From Bacillota bacterium (GTDB taxonomy: Bacteria; Bacillota; Clostridia; Lachnospirales; Lachnospiraceae): 64,000 nt of DNA. Below the pieces are notes generated by a model. The model had not been told where the DNA came from and ran no database searches. It saw nothing but the letters and a program-made list of their open reading frames with translations. The DNA is taken from positions 1 through 64,000 of the forward strand of contig CABJAN010000011.1 in assembly GCA_902363515.1 (NCBI GenBank), written 5' to 3'. Shown here piece by piece: positions 52,270 to 59,583 of this stretch. The stretch's first letter is position 1; every line of letters starts with the position of its first letter. The translations under genes were made by a program, and so were the position numbers.

Positions 52270-52929
52270 TTATGCAAAAATATATTTCCAAAAATCCTCT
52301 GGACGTTCAAAATCTGAAAGATAAAAATCGCAAAACTTCCTTATTTCCTCTTGTTGCGTTTCACTGGCATCATATACCGCAACCACTTGGAAACCATCTC
52401 TTTTTGCCGTCTGAACTGCATACAGTGCATCCTCAAATACCAAGGATGTACTGTAGTCAGCATCAAAATATTCCATTGCTTTACGATAAATCATTGGTTC
52501 ATCTTTTCCTGAACCCACTTCTATAGACGTGAAAACCTCATCAAAATACTGTTCCATTTTGCATCGCTTAAGCGCTGCTATTACCTGCGCTCGATCAATT
52601 GCTGTAGCAATACACATAGGAATATTTAATTGTTTCATTTTATCTAAAAATTCACACACACCAGGTTTTGGCAAAACTTCATAAACATTAAAATGTTCAA
52701 TGGTCTTATTAATTCCATTTACAATTTCATCTGCTGAAAGAGCAACATCATATTCCTTTTGAAAATAGTATGCAGCTTGATAAAGACTTAATGTCTTAAC
52801 ATCTTCACGAAGAGACGCTTTAGGTTCTTTTCCTAAAGAACGAAGATAGATTTCTCCCACATTGGCCCATATATGCATAGAATCAAATAACGTTCCATCA
52901 AAATCAAAAATAGCACATTTTATTTTCAT
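52270..52929 (-). CDS. HAD-family phosphatase coupled to thiE
   Basis: A 219-residue HAD-superfamily hydrolase of the beta-phosphoglucomutase/phosphatase type. Nucleophile motif I is FDFDGTLFDS at the N-terminus, a cap domain follows (about 15-85), with motif II IATAID, the conserved Lys in GSGKDEP, and motif IV VFEDALYAV. The ATG at 52929 overlaps the thiE stop by 4 nt (ATGA), so it is the last gene of the thiamine salvage operon. It may dephosphorylate a thiamine intermediate; substrate assignment is inference only. Confidence 0.82.
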   Translation of the reverse strand: MKIKCAIFDFDGTLFDSMHIWANVGEIYLRSLGKEPKASLREDVKTLSLYQAAYYFQKEYDVALSADEIVNGINKTIEHFNVYEVLPKPGVCEFLDKMKQLNIPMCIATAIDRAQVIAALKRCKMEQYFDEVFTSIEVGSGKDEPMIYRKAMEYFDADYSTSLVFEDALYAVQTAKRDGFQVVAVYDASETQQEEIRKFCDFYLSDFERPEDFWKYIFA

Positions 52930-53567
52930 GAATTCACCATTTTTTCTGATAATTCGCGAAGCAGACAACACTCCCTTTCAATATCATCTGCCGCAAAAAT
53001 AGCACTTACTAAAGCAACACCATCAACTCCCGTACCTGCAAGTTGTTCTATATTGCTTTTTTTAATTCCCCCAATGGCAACCACCGGAACCTTGACAGCT
53101 GCACAAATATCACGAAGCCTTTCTTTTGGGAGGACACCTGTACATTCCTTTGTGGATGTATGGAACATTGCGCCTACCCCCAGACAATCTGCTCCATTTT
53201 CAACTGCTCTTATAGCTTCTTCAACAGAATGAACAGATACACCAATTATCATCTGATCACCAACTTTTTTGCGCACTTGTGACACTTCCATATCTTCCTG
53301 TCCTACATGAACTCCATCTGCTTTGCATTGAATAGCTATGTCTACATTATCATTAATAAAAAAAGGAACTTGATATTTTTTACATAACGCAGAGATTTCT
53401 AATGCCTCTGCCAAAAATTCTTCCTCATTTAATTCTTTTTCTCGAAGTTGTACACAAGTTGCACCGCCTTTCAAGGCTGATTCCACCTGTTCGTATAAAC
53501 TTTGTTTTCCTACCCAAGCTCTGTCTGTAACAGCATAAAGCCGCATTACTCTACTATCGCACTTCAT
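52926..53567 (-). CDS. thiE: Thiamine-phosphate synthase
   Basis: A 213-residue TIM-barrel enzyme joining HMP pyrophosphate and thiazole phosphate into thiamine monophosphate. Motifs: LYAVTDRAW, CVQLREKELNEEEF, FFINDNVDIA, DGVHVGQEDM and VVAIGGI. An AAAGGTG site precedes the ATG at 53567, which overlaps the thiM end by 14 nt. It is followed, with a 4-nt overlap, by the HAD phosphatase. Confidence 0.94.
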   Translation of the reverse strand: MKCDSRVMRLYAVTDRAWVGKQSLYEQVESALKGGATCVQLREKELNEEEFLAEALEISALCKKYQVPFFINDNVDIAIQCKADGVHVGQEDMEVSQVRKKVGDQMIIGVSVHSVEEAIRAVENGADCLGVGAMFHTSTKECTGVLPKERLRDICAAVKVPVVAIGGIKKSNIEQLAGTGVDGVALVSAIFAADDIERECCLLRELSEKMVNS

Positions 53568-54369
53568 ATTTCGCACCTTTCTCCAACATTTCTGTGGTCA
53601 TATTATAAATTGCATCAATAATATACGTTCTATAAGTAGCATTTCCGTCTAATTCTGACAATCTTGCATAAGCAATCTCACCTGCATAACCCATTGCTGA
53701 AACTGCGGCAACTACTGCTATGAAAAGATTTTCTGGATTTGCACTTATATAAGCAGCAATCATTGCAGAAAGCTGACATCCTGTTCCAGTAATGGAAGAC
53801 ATCATAGGATGCCCATTTCGGATACAATAAGCTTTTTGACCATCTGCTACAATATCGACAGCACCAGTAAGGACAACAATGGCCCCTGTTTCTTTTGCAA
53901 ACACTTTCGCAAATGCAACAATTTCATCCATATTTTCTTCTGTAATACAATCTGCTGCATCCACGCCTTTTTCTGTGCCAATACCAAGGGCCAGTTTTTT
54001 TATTTCAGAAACATTCCCACGGATAACCGTAAATTGAATCTCTTGAAGAAATTGCATTGCTGTATCCCTTCTCAGCTTGGATATCCCTACACCTACCGGA
54101 TCTAATACAATTGGATGATGCAATTCATTTGCTTTTTTACCTGCAATCAACATAGACTCAATCTTAGGTTTACTAATGGTACCCATATTGATATTCAGCC
54201 CTGCACAAATAGCAGTAATATCTGCTACCTCATCTTTTTCATCTGCCATAATGGGAGACGCACCACAGGCAAGGACAACATTTGCACAGTCGTTGGCCGT
54301 TACATAATTTGTAATATTATGAATCAATGGACACTTCTTCCGTACATTTTCAAGCACATTCTGAAACAT
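53554..54369 (-). CDS. thiM: Hydroxyethylthiazole kinase
   Basis: A 271-residue ribokinase-like enzyme that phosphorylates 4-methyl-5-(2-hydroxyethyl)thiazole for salvage. Family motifs are HNITNYVTANDCANVVLACG near the start, PIVLDPVGVG, VIRGNVSEI and the catalytic Cys in MSSITGTGCQLSAM. It lies 20 nt after thiW, the predicted importer of the same thiazole, and overlaps thiE. Confidence 0.95.
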   Translation of the reverse strand: MFQNVLENVRKKCPLIHNITNYVTANDCANVVLACGASPIMADEKDEVADITAICAGLNINMGTISKPKIESMLIAGKKANELHHPIVLDPVGVGISKLRRDTAMQFLQEIQFTVIRGNVSEIKKLALGIGTEKGVDAADCITEENMDEIVAFAKVFAKETGAIVVLTGAVDIVADGQKAYCIRNGHPMMSSITGTGCQLSAMIAAYISANPENLFIAVVAAVSAMGYAGEIAYARLSELDGNATYRTYIIDAIYNMTTEMLEKGAKYEVR

Positions 54370-54389
54370 GTTTCTTCCTCTTTCTTACA

Positions 54390-54908
54390 TTACCGATTTA
54401 AAGATTCCTGCATGTTATGAAGGACGTTGGCTTTTTTCAAACTGTAGATTAAAAGTGCTGAAATAATGGCGCCTGCTGCGGTAGAAATAAAGAATGGAAT
54501 GATATATGCATAAAATGCAACATCTGCTGCACCAATTCCCATGAATAAAATTGCAATGGGATATGCACATAACCCACCAAGAATCGCTGTGCCAAACACT
54601 TCTCCAATTAATGTACCTAAAATGTTTTTTGTTCTTCTGTACACAAGTCCACATACAAGTGCTCCAAACATACTCCCCGGAAATGCCATCAAACTGCCAA
54701 GACTAAGCATATTTCGAATCAAGGATGCAGCAAATGCTACTCCAACTCCATATCCCGGTCCCAGAAGAACTGCACATAGTATGTTTACCATATGCTGAAC
54801 AGGAGAACATTTGCTTCCAAAGACAGGAAAAGAAAAAAGACTGCCAACAACCGCAACTGCACAAAACACACCGGCAATTGCTAATTTTTTTGTGTTTGTT
54901 TTTATCAT
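54390..54908 (-). CDS. thiW: ThiW, thiazole-specific ECF transporter S component
   Basis: A 172-residue integral membrane protein with about five or six helices. It matches ThiW, the substrate-binding component that brings in hydroxyethylthiazole with shared ECF ATPases and the T component: FPVFGSKCSPVQHMVNILCA, LLGPGYGVGVAFAASLIRN and LMAFPGSMFGA. First gene of the operon, under TPP riboswitch control. Confidence 0.88.
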   Translation of the reverse strand: MIKTNTKKLAIAGVFCAVAVVGSLFSFPVFGSKCSPVQHMVNILCAVLLGPGYGVGVAFAASLIRNMLSLGSLMAFPGSMFGALVCGLVYRRTKNILGTLIGEVFGTAILGGLCAYPIAILFMGIGAADVAFYAYIIPFFISTAAGAIISALLIYSLKKANVLHNMQESLNR

Positions 54909-55144
54909 ATTATTTGCTCCTTTGAGTTTATTAGGAAACGACTGTACATAGCAGCGCTTCCCTAAATAGATACAATTATCCCTATATTATTTATATGGAT
55001 AATCTCATGGAAGTTCGGTCGATGCTTACTGGCATCCTCTCACGCCGGAACACGGCTTCCCATCGCTACTATACACAACTCAGGGCGCTCCCCCTCAGCC
55101 TGCCACATTTTGTGGATTTTGTTCGTTTCCTCCTTTCTCAAAGT
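54909..55144 (-). other. Unexplained 236-nt leader between the TPP terminator and thiW
   Basis: After the riboswitch terminator, transcription must cross a GC-richer stretch before the thiW ribosome site. It contains GGAAG and CTTCC arms around 55010 and 55051, a GATGC/GCATC hairpin near 55022-55037, and GCCG/CGGC pairing. A 22-codon frame is possible but its ribosome site is poorly placed. I do not recognise it; it may be a second regulatory RNA or remnant DNA. Confidence 0.35.
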
Positions 55145-55181
55145 GAAAAAAACAGGAGACACCTTCTCCGGTACCTCCTGT
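55145..55181 (-). terminator. TPP-riboswitch-controlled terminator
   Basis: On the minus strand ACAGGAG pairs with CTCCTGT (arms at 55152-55158 and 55175-55181), with an inner ACC/GGT, followed by T7. It lies directly after the TPP aptamer, implying transcription termination when TPP is bound. Confidence 0.88.
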
Positions 55182-55194
55182 AAAAAATCGCTGC

Positions 55195-55292
55195 ATATGA
55201 CTTCCTACGGCGGCATTATCCGCATCAGGTTATAGGGTCGAAGTTGGATTACTTCCTCTCAGCCTGCGATTACAAGCTCCCCTGTGTTCATT
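55195..55292 (-). ncRNA. TPP riboswitch (THI element)
   Basis: The minus strand has the conserved blocks in order: GGGGAGC, CTGAGAGG, GACCCTATAACCTGAT, a variable stem GCGGATAATGCCGC, and CGTAGGAAGT. These define the thiamine pyrophosphate aptamer. With the downstream terminator it should switch off thiW-thiM-thiE-HAD when TPP is plentiful. Confidence 0.95.
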
Positions 55293-55372
55293 CCATTAAT
55301 TATCATACACCCATTCTTTTAAAAACTCAAGAATTTTTCTTAAAATATCCTTTGTACTTCATCCCGTGTTTC

Positions 55373-55406
55373 TTGTTTGCATTATAACTCCTACCTATGG
55401 TAAAAT
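55373..55406 (+). promoter_or_regulatory. Putative promoter of citC-citXG
   Basis: TTGTTT (55373-55378) and TATGGT (55396-55401) are 17 nt apart; an alternative is TTGCAT (55377-55382) with TAAAAT (55401-55406), 18 nt apart. Both lie 43-48 nt before citC. Confidence 0.35.
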
Positions 55407-55448
55407 TATTTATACAAAGTTCATGTAAAATAATAGAAAGGAGTCCCT

Positions 55449-56501
55449 ATGAGTTTACAATCCTATTATCTTGAAGAAGGTTTTCCATTTCATAACAGAA
55501 AGTTAGAAAACCTGAAAAAATTTTTGTCTGAAAATGCTCTGACTTATGACCAACAGATTCAATATTCTGTACTTTTATGCAATGATGAAGGGGCTATTGT
55601 GGGTTGTGGTTCTAGACATGAAAATATTTTGAAATGCATTGCCATAGATAAAAATCTCCAGGGGGAAGGTCTCCTTCAACGTATTATGACCCAGCTGATT
55701 ACCAATGCTTTTCACCAGGGTATTACTCATTTATTTTTATTTACAAAGCCTGAATACAAAGGAATTTTTTCGGATATGGGCTTTTATCCCATCGCCCAAA
55801 CAGATGACATGCTGCTTATGGAAAATCGGCGAAATGGTATTAAGCAGTATTTAAAGAAAGAAGCAGAACCTTTTGAAAACATTCCGGCCACTGTAGTGGG
55901 TTCTATTGTCATGAATGCCAACCCTTTTACCAATGGACACCGATACCTAGTAGAAACAGCTTCCAGACAGTGCGATCAACTCCATGTTTTCGTGTTATCT
56001 GCGGATGCCTCTGAATTTCCAGCAGATGTGCGTCTAGATCTGGTAACAAAAGGATGTGAAGATTTGTATAATGTTTATGTTCACGGCAGTTCAGACTACC
56101 TGATTTCCCATGCTACCTTTCCTGATTATTTTCTCAAAGATAAAGCCTCTGGCTCTGAAAAAGCTGTGGAACTAGATTTGAAAATCTTCGGAAAATATTA
56201 TCAAAGAACCTTTGGTATTACTCACCGTTTTGTGGGAGAAGAACCATTCTCAAAAATCACTGCCTTATATAATCAGGAAATGAAAAAAATTCTGCCAGAC
56301 TATGGCATACAGGTCATAGAACTGCCAAGATACCGCCTGGATGACACGATTATCAGTGCTACTTTAGTACGTAAGAAATTCCTGGAAGGAGATTTCGAGG
56401 GCATCAAAAATTTCGTTCCTTACACCACCTACGAATACCTCCTTTCCCAAAAAGGTCAGGCGCTTCGAAAAAAACTCTTAGAAAAAGGAGCTGCTTTGTA
56501 A
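55449..56501 (+). CDS. citC: [Citrate/citramalate lyase] ligase
   Basis: A 350-residue CitC. The N-terminal GNAT-like part (about 1-130) contains CIAIDKNLQGEGLLQRIMTQ. The nucleotidylyl-transferase part (about 145-340) contains VGSIVMNANPFTNGHRYLVE, with the HxGH-type NGHR, and ISATLVRKKFLEG. It acetylates the acyl carrier protein using ATP and acetate, switching the lyase on. It overlaps the next gene by one base (TAATG). Its target is presumably CitD at 37235-37501, in the methylaspartate cluster. Confidence 0.92.
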   Translation: MSLQSYYLEEGFPFHNRKLENLKKFLSENALTYDQQIQYSVLLCNDEGAIVGCGSRHENILKCIAIDKNLQGEGLLQRIMTQLITNAFHQGITHLFLFTKPEYKGIFSDMGFYPIAQTDDMLLMENRRNGIKQYLKKEAEPFENIPATVVGSIVMNANPFTNGHRYLVETASRQCDQLHVFVLSADASEFPADVRLDLVTKGCEDLYNVYVHGSSDYLISHATFPDYFLKDKASGSEKAVELDLKIFGKYYQRTFGITHRFVGEEPFSKITALYNQEMKKILPDYGIQVIELPRYRLDDTIISATLVRKKFLEGDFEGIKNFVPYTTYEYLLSQKGQALRKKLLEKGAAL

Positions 56502-57913
56502 TGCACACATGTTGGACACAAGGTCCTTCTATAGGGCTTGCTGAAATTTTAGATGCCAGAGAACAACGGGTTAGGATCCAACAGGAGCTTTTAAAGGAGC
56601 ATCCAAGCTGTGTTGTGAGTTTTACTTTAAATATTGCCGGCCCAATTAAAGTAACCCCCTTTACTCAGTGGCTGTATGCCCTAGGTAATCGTCTGATTCA
56701 CCATGGTGTTCTGGAACAAAAAGGACAGATTTTAAAAAAAATAGAAGAAAAAAAAGACACTGGTTGGGAAGGATTTTTTGCCCTTTCTTTAAAGCCTGAT
56801 ACTATAAAATCTTATCTTCTCTTTCAGGAAGAAAATCATCCTCTTGGACGCCTCTTTGACTTTGATGTCCTCCGTCCGGATGGCTCCAAAGTTTCCCGAC
56901 AGGAACTTGGATTTCCTGAACGTACCTGCCTGATTTGCGGCAAGCCTGCTTTTTTATGTGGACGTTCCAGAACTCACAGTGCTTGGGAATTACAGAAAAA
57001 AACGCAAGAAATGATGAGCCATTTTTACCATTCCCGCATGTCTGTGCATATTGGTACCTTGATGCAAAAGGCACTGCTCTATGAGGTAAACACTAGTTTA
57101 AAACCAGGACTTGTGGACCGTGTACACAATGGTGCACACCAGGATATGTGCATTGATACTTTTGTTACCAGTGCCTATGCTCTGACACCTTATTTTATAA
57201 ATTGTGCCCTTGCAGGACTGTCTTTTGACAGCTCTCAAGAAGAGCTTCCCACCTTATTTCAACAATTGCGCATTCTTGGAAAACAGGCAGAAGAAACAAT
57301 GCTGGAAGCTACCAAGGGCATTAATACCCACAAAGGGATTATCTTTTCCGGAGGAATTTTCTGTGCTGCTGTAGGCTATGCAAACTCTGCTTTTCAAACA
57401 GATTTAAAAGCACCGAATTTGCCGGAAGTTTTGTCTAGTATCTGCCAGTCCATGGTTTCTGAGCTTTTAGAAGATTATAAGGATATCACACACTCTACTG
57501 CCAGAACTCATGGTGAAAAGCTCTATGCTAGCTATGGTATTACCGGTATCAGAGGGGAGGCTTATAAGGGTTTTCCCCATGTACTATTTTCCGGATATCC
57601 ACAATTTCAAAAGGCATACAAAACTACTGGCTCCCTTACAAAAGCCGGACTTATTGCACTCCTTTATTATATAGGAAATACAGAAGACACAAACCTTATT
57701 ATTCGCTCAGATTATAAAACTGCAGCTAGGATTCAAAAGTCCCTCTCTGCCTTTCTAAATCGCAGCGATTATGAAGAACAGCTACAGATTCTCCCTGCTT
57801 TAGATGAGTATTTTGTTTCTAACAATATCAGTCCTGGCGGCAGTGCTGATATGCTGGCTCTCACTTATTTTCTTTCTTTTTTGTCCCAAAAAGATTGCTG
57901 GTTTGAAAGTTAA
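56501..57913 (+). CDS. CitX-CitG fusion for lyase prosthetic group
   Basis: A 470-residue bifunctional protein. Residues about 1-180 correspond to CitX, the holo-ACP synthase that attaches the prosthetic group (LDAREQRVRIQQELL, TLNIAGPIK). Residues about 185-465 correspond to CitG, triphosphoribosyl-dephospho-CoA synthase (LLYEVNTSLKPGLVDR, INTHKGIIFSGG). Both steps are needed to make active CitD. CitXG fusions are known in other bacteria. It is coupled to citC by the TAATG overlap. Confidence 0.9.
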   Translation: MHTCWTQGPSIGLAEILDAREQRVRIQQELLKEHPSCVVSFTLNIAGPIKVTPFTQWLYALGNRLIHHGVLEQKGQILKKIEEKKDTGWEGFFALSLKPDTIKSYLLFQEENHPLGRLFDFDVLRPDGSKVSRQELGFPERTCLICGKPAFLCGRSRTHSAWELQKKTQEMMSHFYHSRMSVHIGTLMQKALLYEVNTSLKPGLVDRVHNGAHQDMCIDTFVTSAYALTPYFINCALAGLSFDSSQEELPTLFQQLRILGKQAEETMLEATKGINTHKGIIFSGGIFCAAVGYANSAFQTDLKAPNLPEVLSSICQSMVSELLEDYKDITHSTARTHGEKLYASYGITGIRGEAYKGFPHVLFSGYPQFQKAYKTTGSLTKAGLIALLYYIGNTEDTNLIIRSDYKTAARIQKSLSAFLNRSDYEEQLQILPALDEYFVSNNISPGGSADMLALTYFLSFLSQKDCWFES

Positions 57914-57952
57914 ATCTAATAATATAAGATACTAAAAATGCTAAATTTTCAT

Positions 57953-57981
57953 TTGACAAAACGTATTACAACTGGTATAAT
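57953..57981 (+). promoter_or_regulatory. Consensus sigma-A promoter of the FUSC-family gene
   Basis: Perfect TTGACA (57953-57958) and perfect TATAAT (57976-57981) with an ideal 17-nt spacer, 41 nt before the chosen ATG at 58022. It also rules out longer readings that would begin at 57938. Confidence 0.88.
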
Positions 57982-58021
57982 GCCCCATTACTACAGAAAA
58001 CACAACAGGAAGGATGGTTTT

Positions 58022-59086
58022 ATGACATTTTATCAGGAATTACAATTAAATCAAATTGGTTCCAAAGCTGTAATTCGGGGTGCAGAAACAAAAAAAGAAA
58101 AAATCCGGCATACCTGCATTTATTTTGTTAAAATTGCAATCACAATGCTCTTCTGCATGGGATTTGTAATGGGATTCAGTGCAATCTTCGGTGATGATAA
58201 CAGTATTGCCGGTGTGGTCTTACTCTTATTTCTTATGGTATTTAAAAACGCTGATTTTGGAATTGGTATGAAGGATTCCTTAGGTGTTATGGGAATTATC
58301 TTTGCGGTCTTAATTGTTATGCCAAGACTTGCCAACTCCTTTGACCCCATAACAGGAATGTTCATCAATATGGGCTGCATTTTTCTTCTTGCCTTTTTAA
58401 GCTGTCATAATCTTCTCATGTTTAACCAGTCCACTGTTGTCCTTGGATATCTTCTTCTCTACGGGTATGACGCTTCTGGTAAAACCTTTGCCCTTCGCAG
58501 TATAGGGCTTCTTCTGGGAGCAGCAGCTACGATACTTGTATTTTACAGAGGGCACAAAAAACGTACTTACAAGCGCAATATAAAAGATTTATTTTCTGAG
58601 TTTAACATTCATTCTTCCAGAACCCAGTGGCAAATTGCCTTAGCCTTGGGAGTTTCTTCTATTATGTGTGTAGTAGAGCTTCTGGATTTGCCTCGCTCTA
58701 TGTGGGCTGGAATTGCAGCCATGTCTGTTATGCTTCCTTTTGAAAAAGATTCCAAAGTCCGAACCAAAGGAAGAATTCCAGGAAATATTATCGGTGGTAT
58801 TGTATTCTTAATCCTGTATATCATATTGCCCCCATCATTCCTTTCTTATGCTGGAATCATCGGTGGTATTGGTGTTGGATTATCTGCAACCTATGGATGG
58901 CAGTCTTTATTTAATTCCTTTGGTGCTATGGCAGTAGCAACCAGTCTCATTGGTCTGGAAGGTGCGATTTTCTTCCGTATTTTCCATAATATCTGTGGCA
59001 GCCTATACGGACAGGTGTTTTATAAACTCTTTAGCAAATCTTTGCGACGATTTTCTTCAGACAAAGATGGATTGACTGTTGTATAA
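58022..59086 (+). CDS. FUSC-family integral membrane protein
   Basis: A 354-residue membrane protein with two blocks of hydrophobic helices (about 35-175 and 200-330) separated by a basic loop. The repeat-like arrangement and the MWAGIAAMSVMLPFEKDSKVR segment match the FUSC (fusaric-acid-resistance/aromatic exporter) superfamily. It may export small aromatic or acidic compounds. AGGAAGG lies ahead of the ATG, and a consensus promoter sits upstream. The substrate is unknown. Confidence 0.75.
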   Translation: MTFYQELQLNQIGSKAVIRGAETKKEKIRHTCIYFVKIAITMLFCMGFVMGFSAIFGDDNSIAGVVLLLFLMVFKNADFGIGMKDSLGVMGIIFAVLIVMPRLANSFDPITGMFINMGCIFLLAFLSCHNLLMFNQSTVVLGYLLLYGYDASGKTFALRSIGLLLGAAATILVFYRGHKKRTYKRNIKDLFSEFNIHSSRTQWQIALALGVSSIMCVVELLDLPRSMWAGIAAMSVMLPFEKDSKVRTKGRIPGNIIGGIVFLILYIILPPSFLSYAGIIGGIGVGLSATYGWQSLFNSFGAMAVATSLIGLEGAIFFRIFHNICGSLYGQVFYKLFSKSLRRFSSDKDGLTVV

Positions 59087-59093
59087 TAACAAG

Positions 59094-59141
59094 GGGATGT
59101 TGCATGAATGAATTTCCAAATACAATTTCATGTAACATCCC
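59094..59141. terminator. Terminator between convergent genes
   Basis: GGGATGTT-G-CATGAA (59094-59108) faces TTCATG-T-AACATCCC (59127-59141), followed by a short T-rich stretch on the plus strand. It sits between the FUSC gene and the convergent small gene. Confidence 0.75.
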
Positions 59142-59155
59142 ATGTGTATTTTATC

Positions 59156-59431
59156 CTATCTTTCCAACTGTTCCATCACTCCCTCAACATTCAGGCACAT
59201 ATCATAAAGATTTTGATATATAGCTTTAAACTGGAGATATTTCTCCATAAGCTCAATCATCCTTTCCGGTTCATCGCAACTAATAAAAGTAAGCCATGCA
59301 TCTAACTCATCTTGCCGTTCTTCCCTCCAGGATTCAAAAACCTCCTGTAGTTCTGGTCTTACTTCAATGTACTCTAAAATTTCCTTCCTGGTTCGAATCA
59401 TAGGAAAATATTCTTTTAATTTGTTTGTCAT
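59156..59431 (-). CDS. Small helical protein, possible Rpn-family fragment
   Basis: A 91-residue, mostly helical, charged protein with a strong AGGAGG site 9 nt before its ATG. The N-terminal part (YFPMIRTRKEILEYIEVRP, FESWREERQDE) and the C-terminal part (FKAIYQNLYDMCLNVEGVME) recall the two ends of Rpn/PD-(D/E)XK putative transposases of Lachnospiraceae, with the nuclease core missing. It may be a shrunken relative or an unrelated protein. No catalytic motif is visible. Confidence 0.5.
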   Translation of the reverse strand: MTNKLKEYFPMIRTRKEILEYIEVRPELQEVFESWREERQDELDAWLTFISCDEPERMIELMEKYLQFKAIYQNLYDMCLNVEGVMEQLER

Positions 59432-59503
59432 AGGCAGACTCCTCCTGTTTTTTTATATAAAAAATGGGTATGTGCTTCAGAAATGGAAGCATAGAAATAA
59501 AAA

Positions 59504-59544
59504 TGAGGCACAGCCTACCACTTTCATGATAGGCTTATGCCTCA
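59504..59544 (-). terminator. Intrinsic terminator of purL
   Basis: GAGGCA and AGCCTA-type arms (59505-59518) pair with TAGGCT and TGCCTC (59530-59543), followed on the minus strand by ATTTTTATTT. It lies about 40 nt past the purL stop. Confidence 0.8.
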
Positions 59545-59583
59545 TCTTCTTACAGGTATGAAACCACCTTAAAATTTTATCGT

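Noticed and set aside
54995..55183. Plus-strand 62-codon open frame in the thiW leader
   Set aside because: No ribosome site; it overlaps the riboswitch terminator and runs against the operon.
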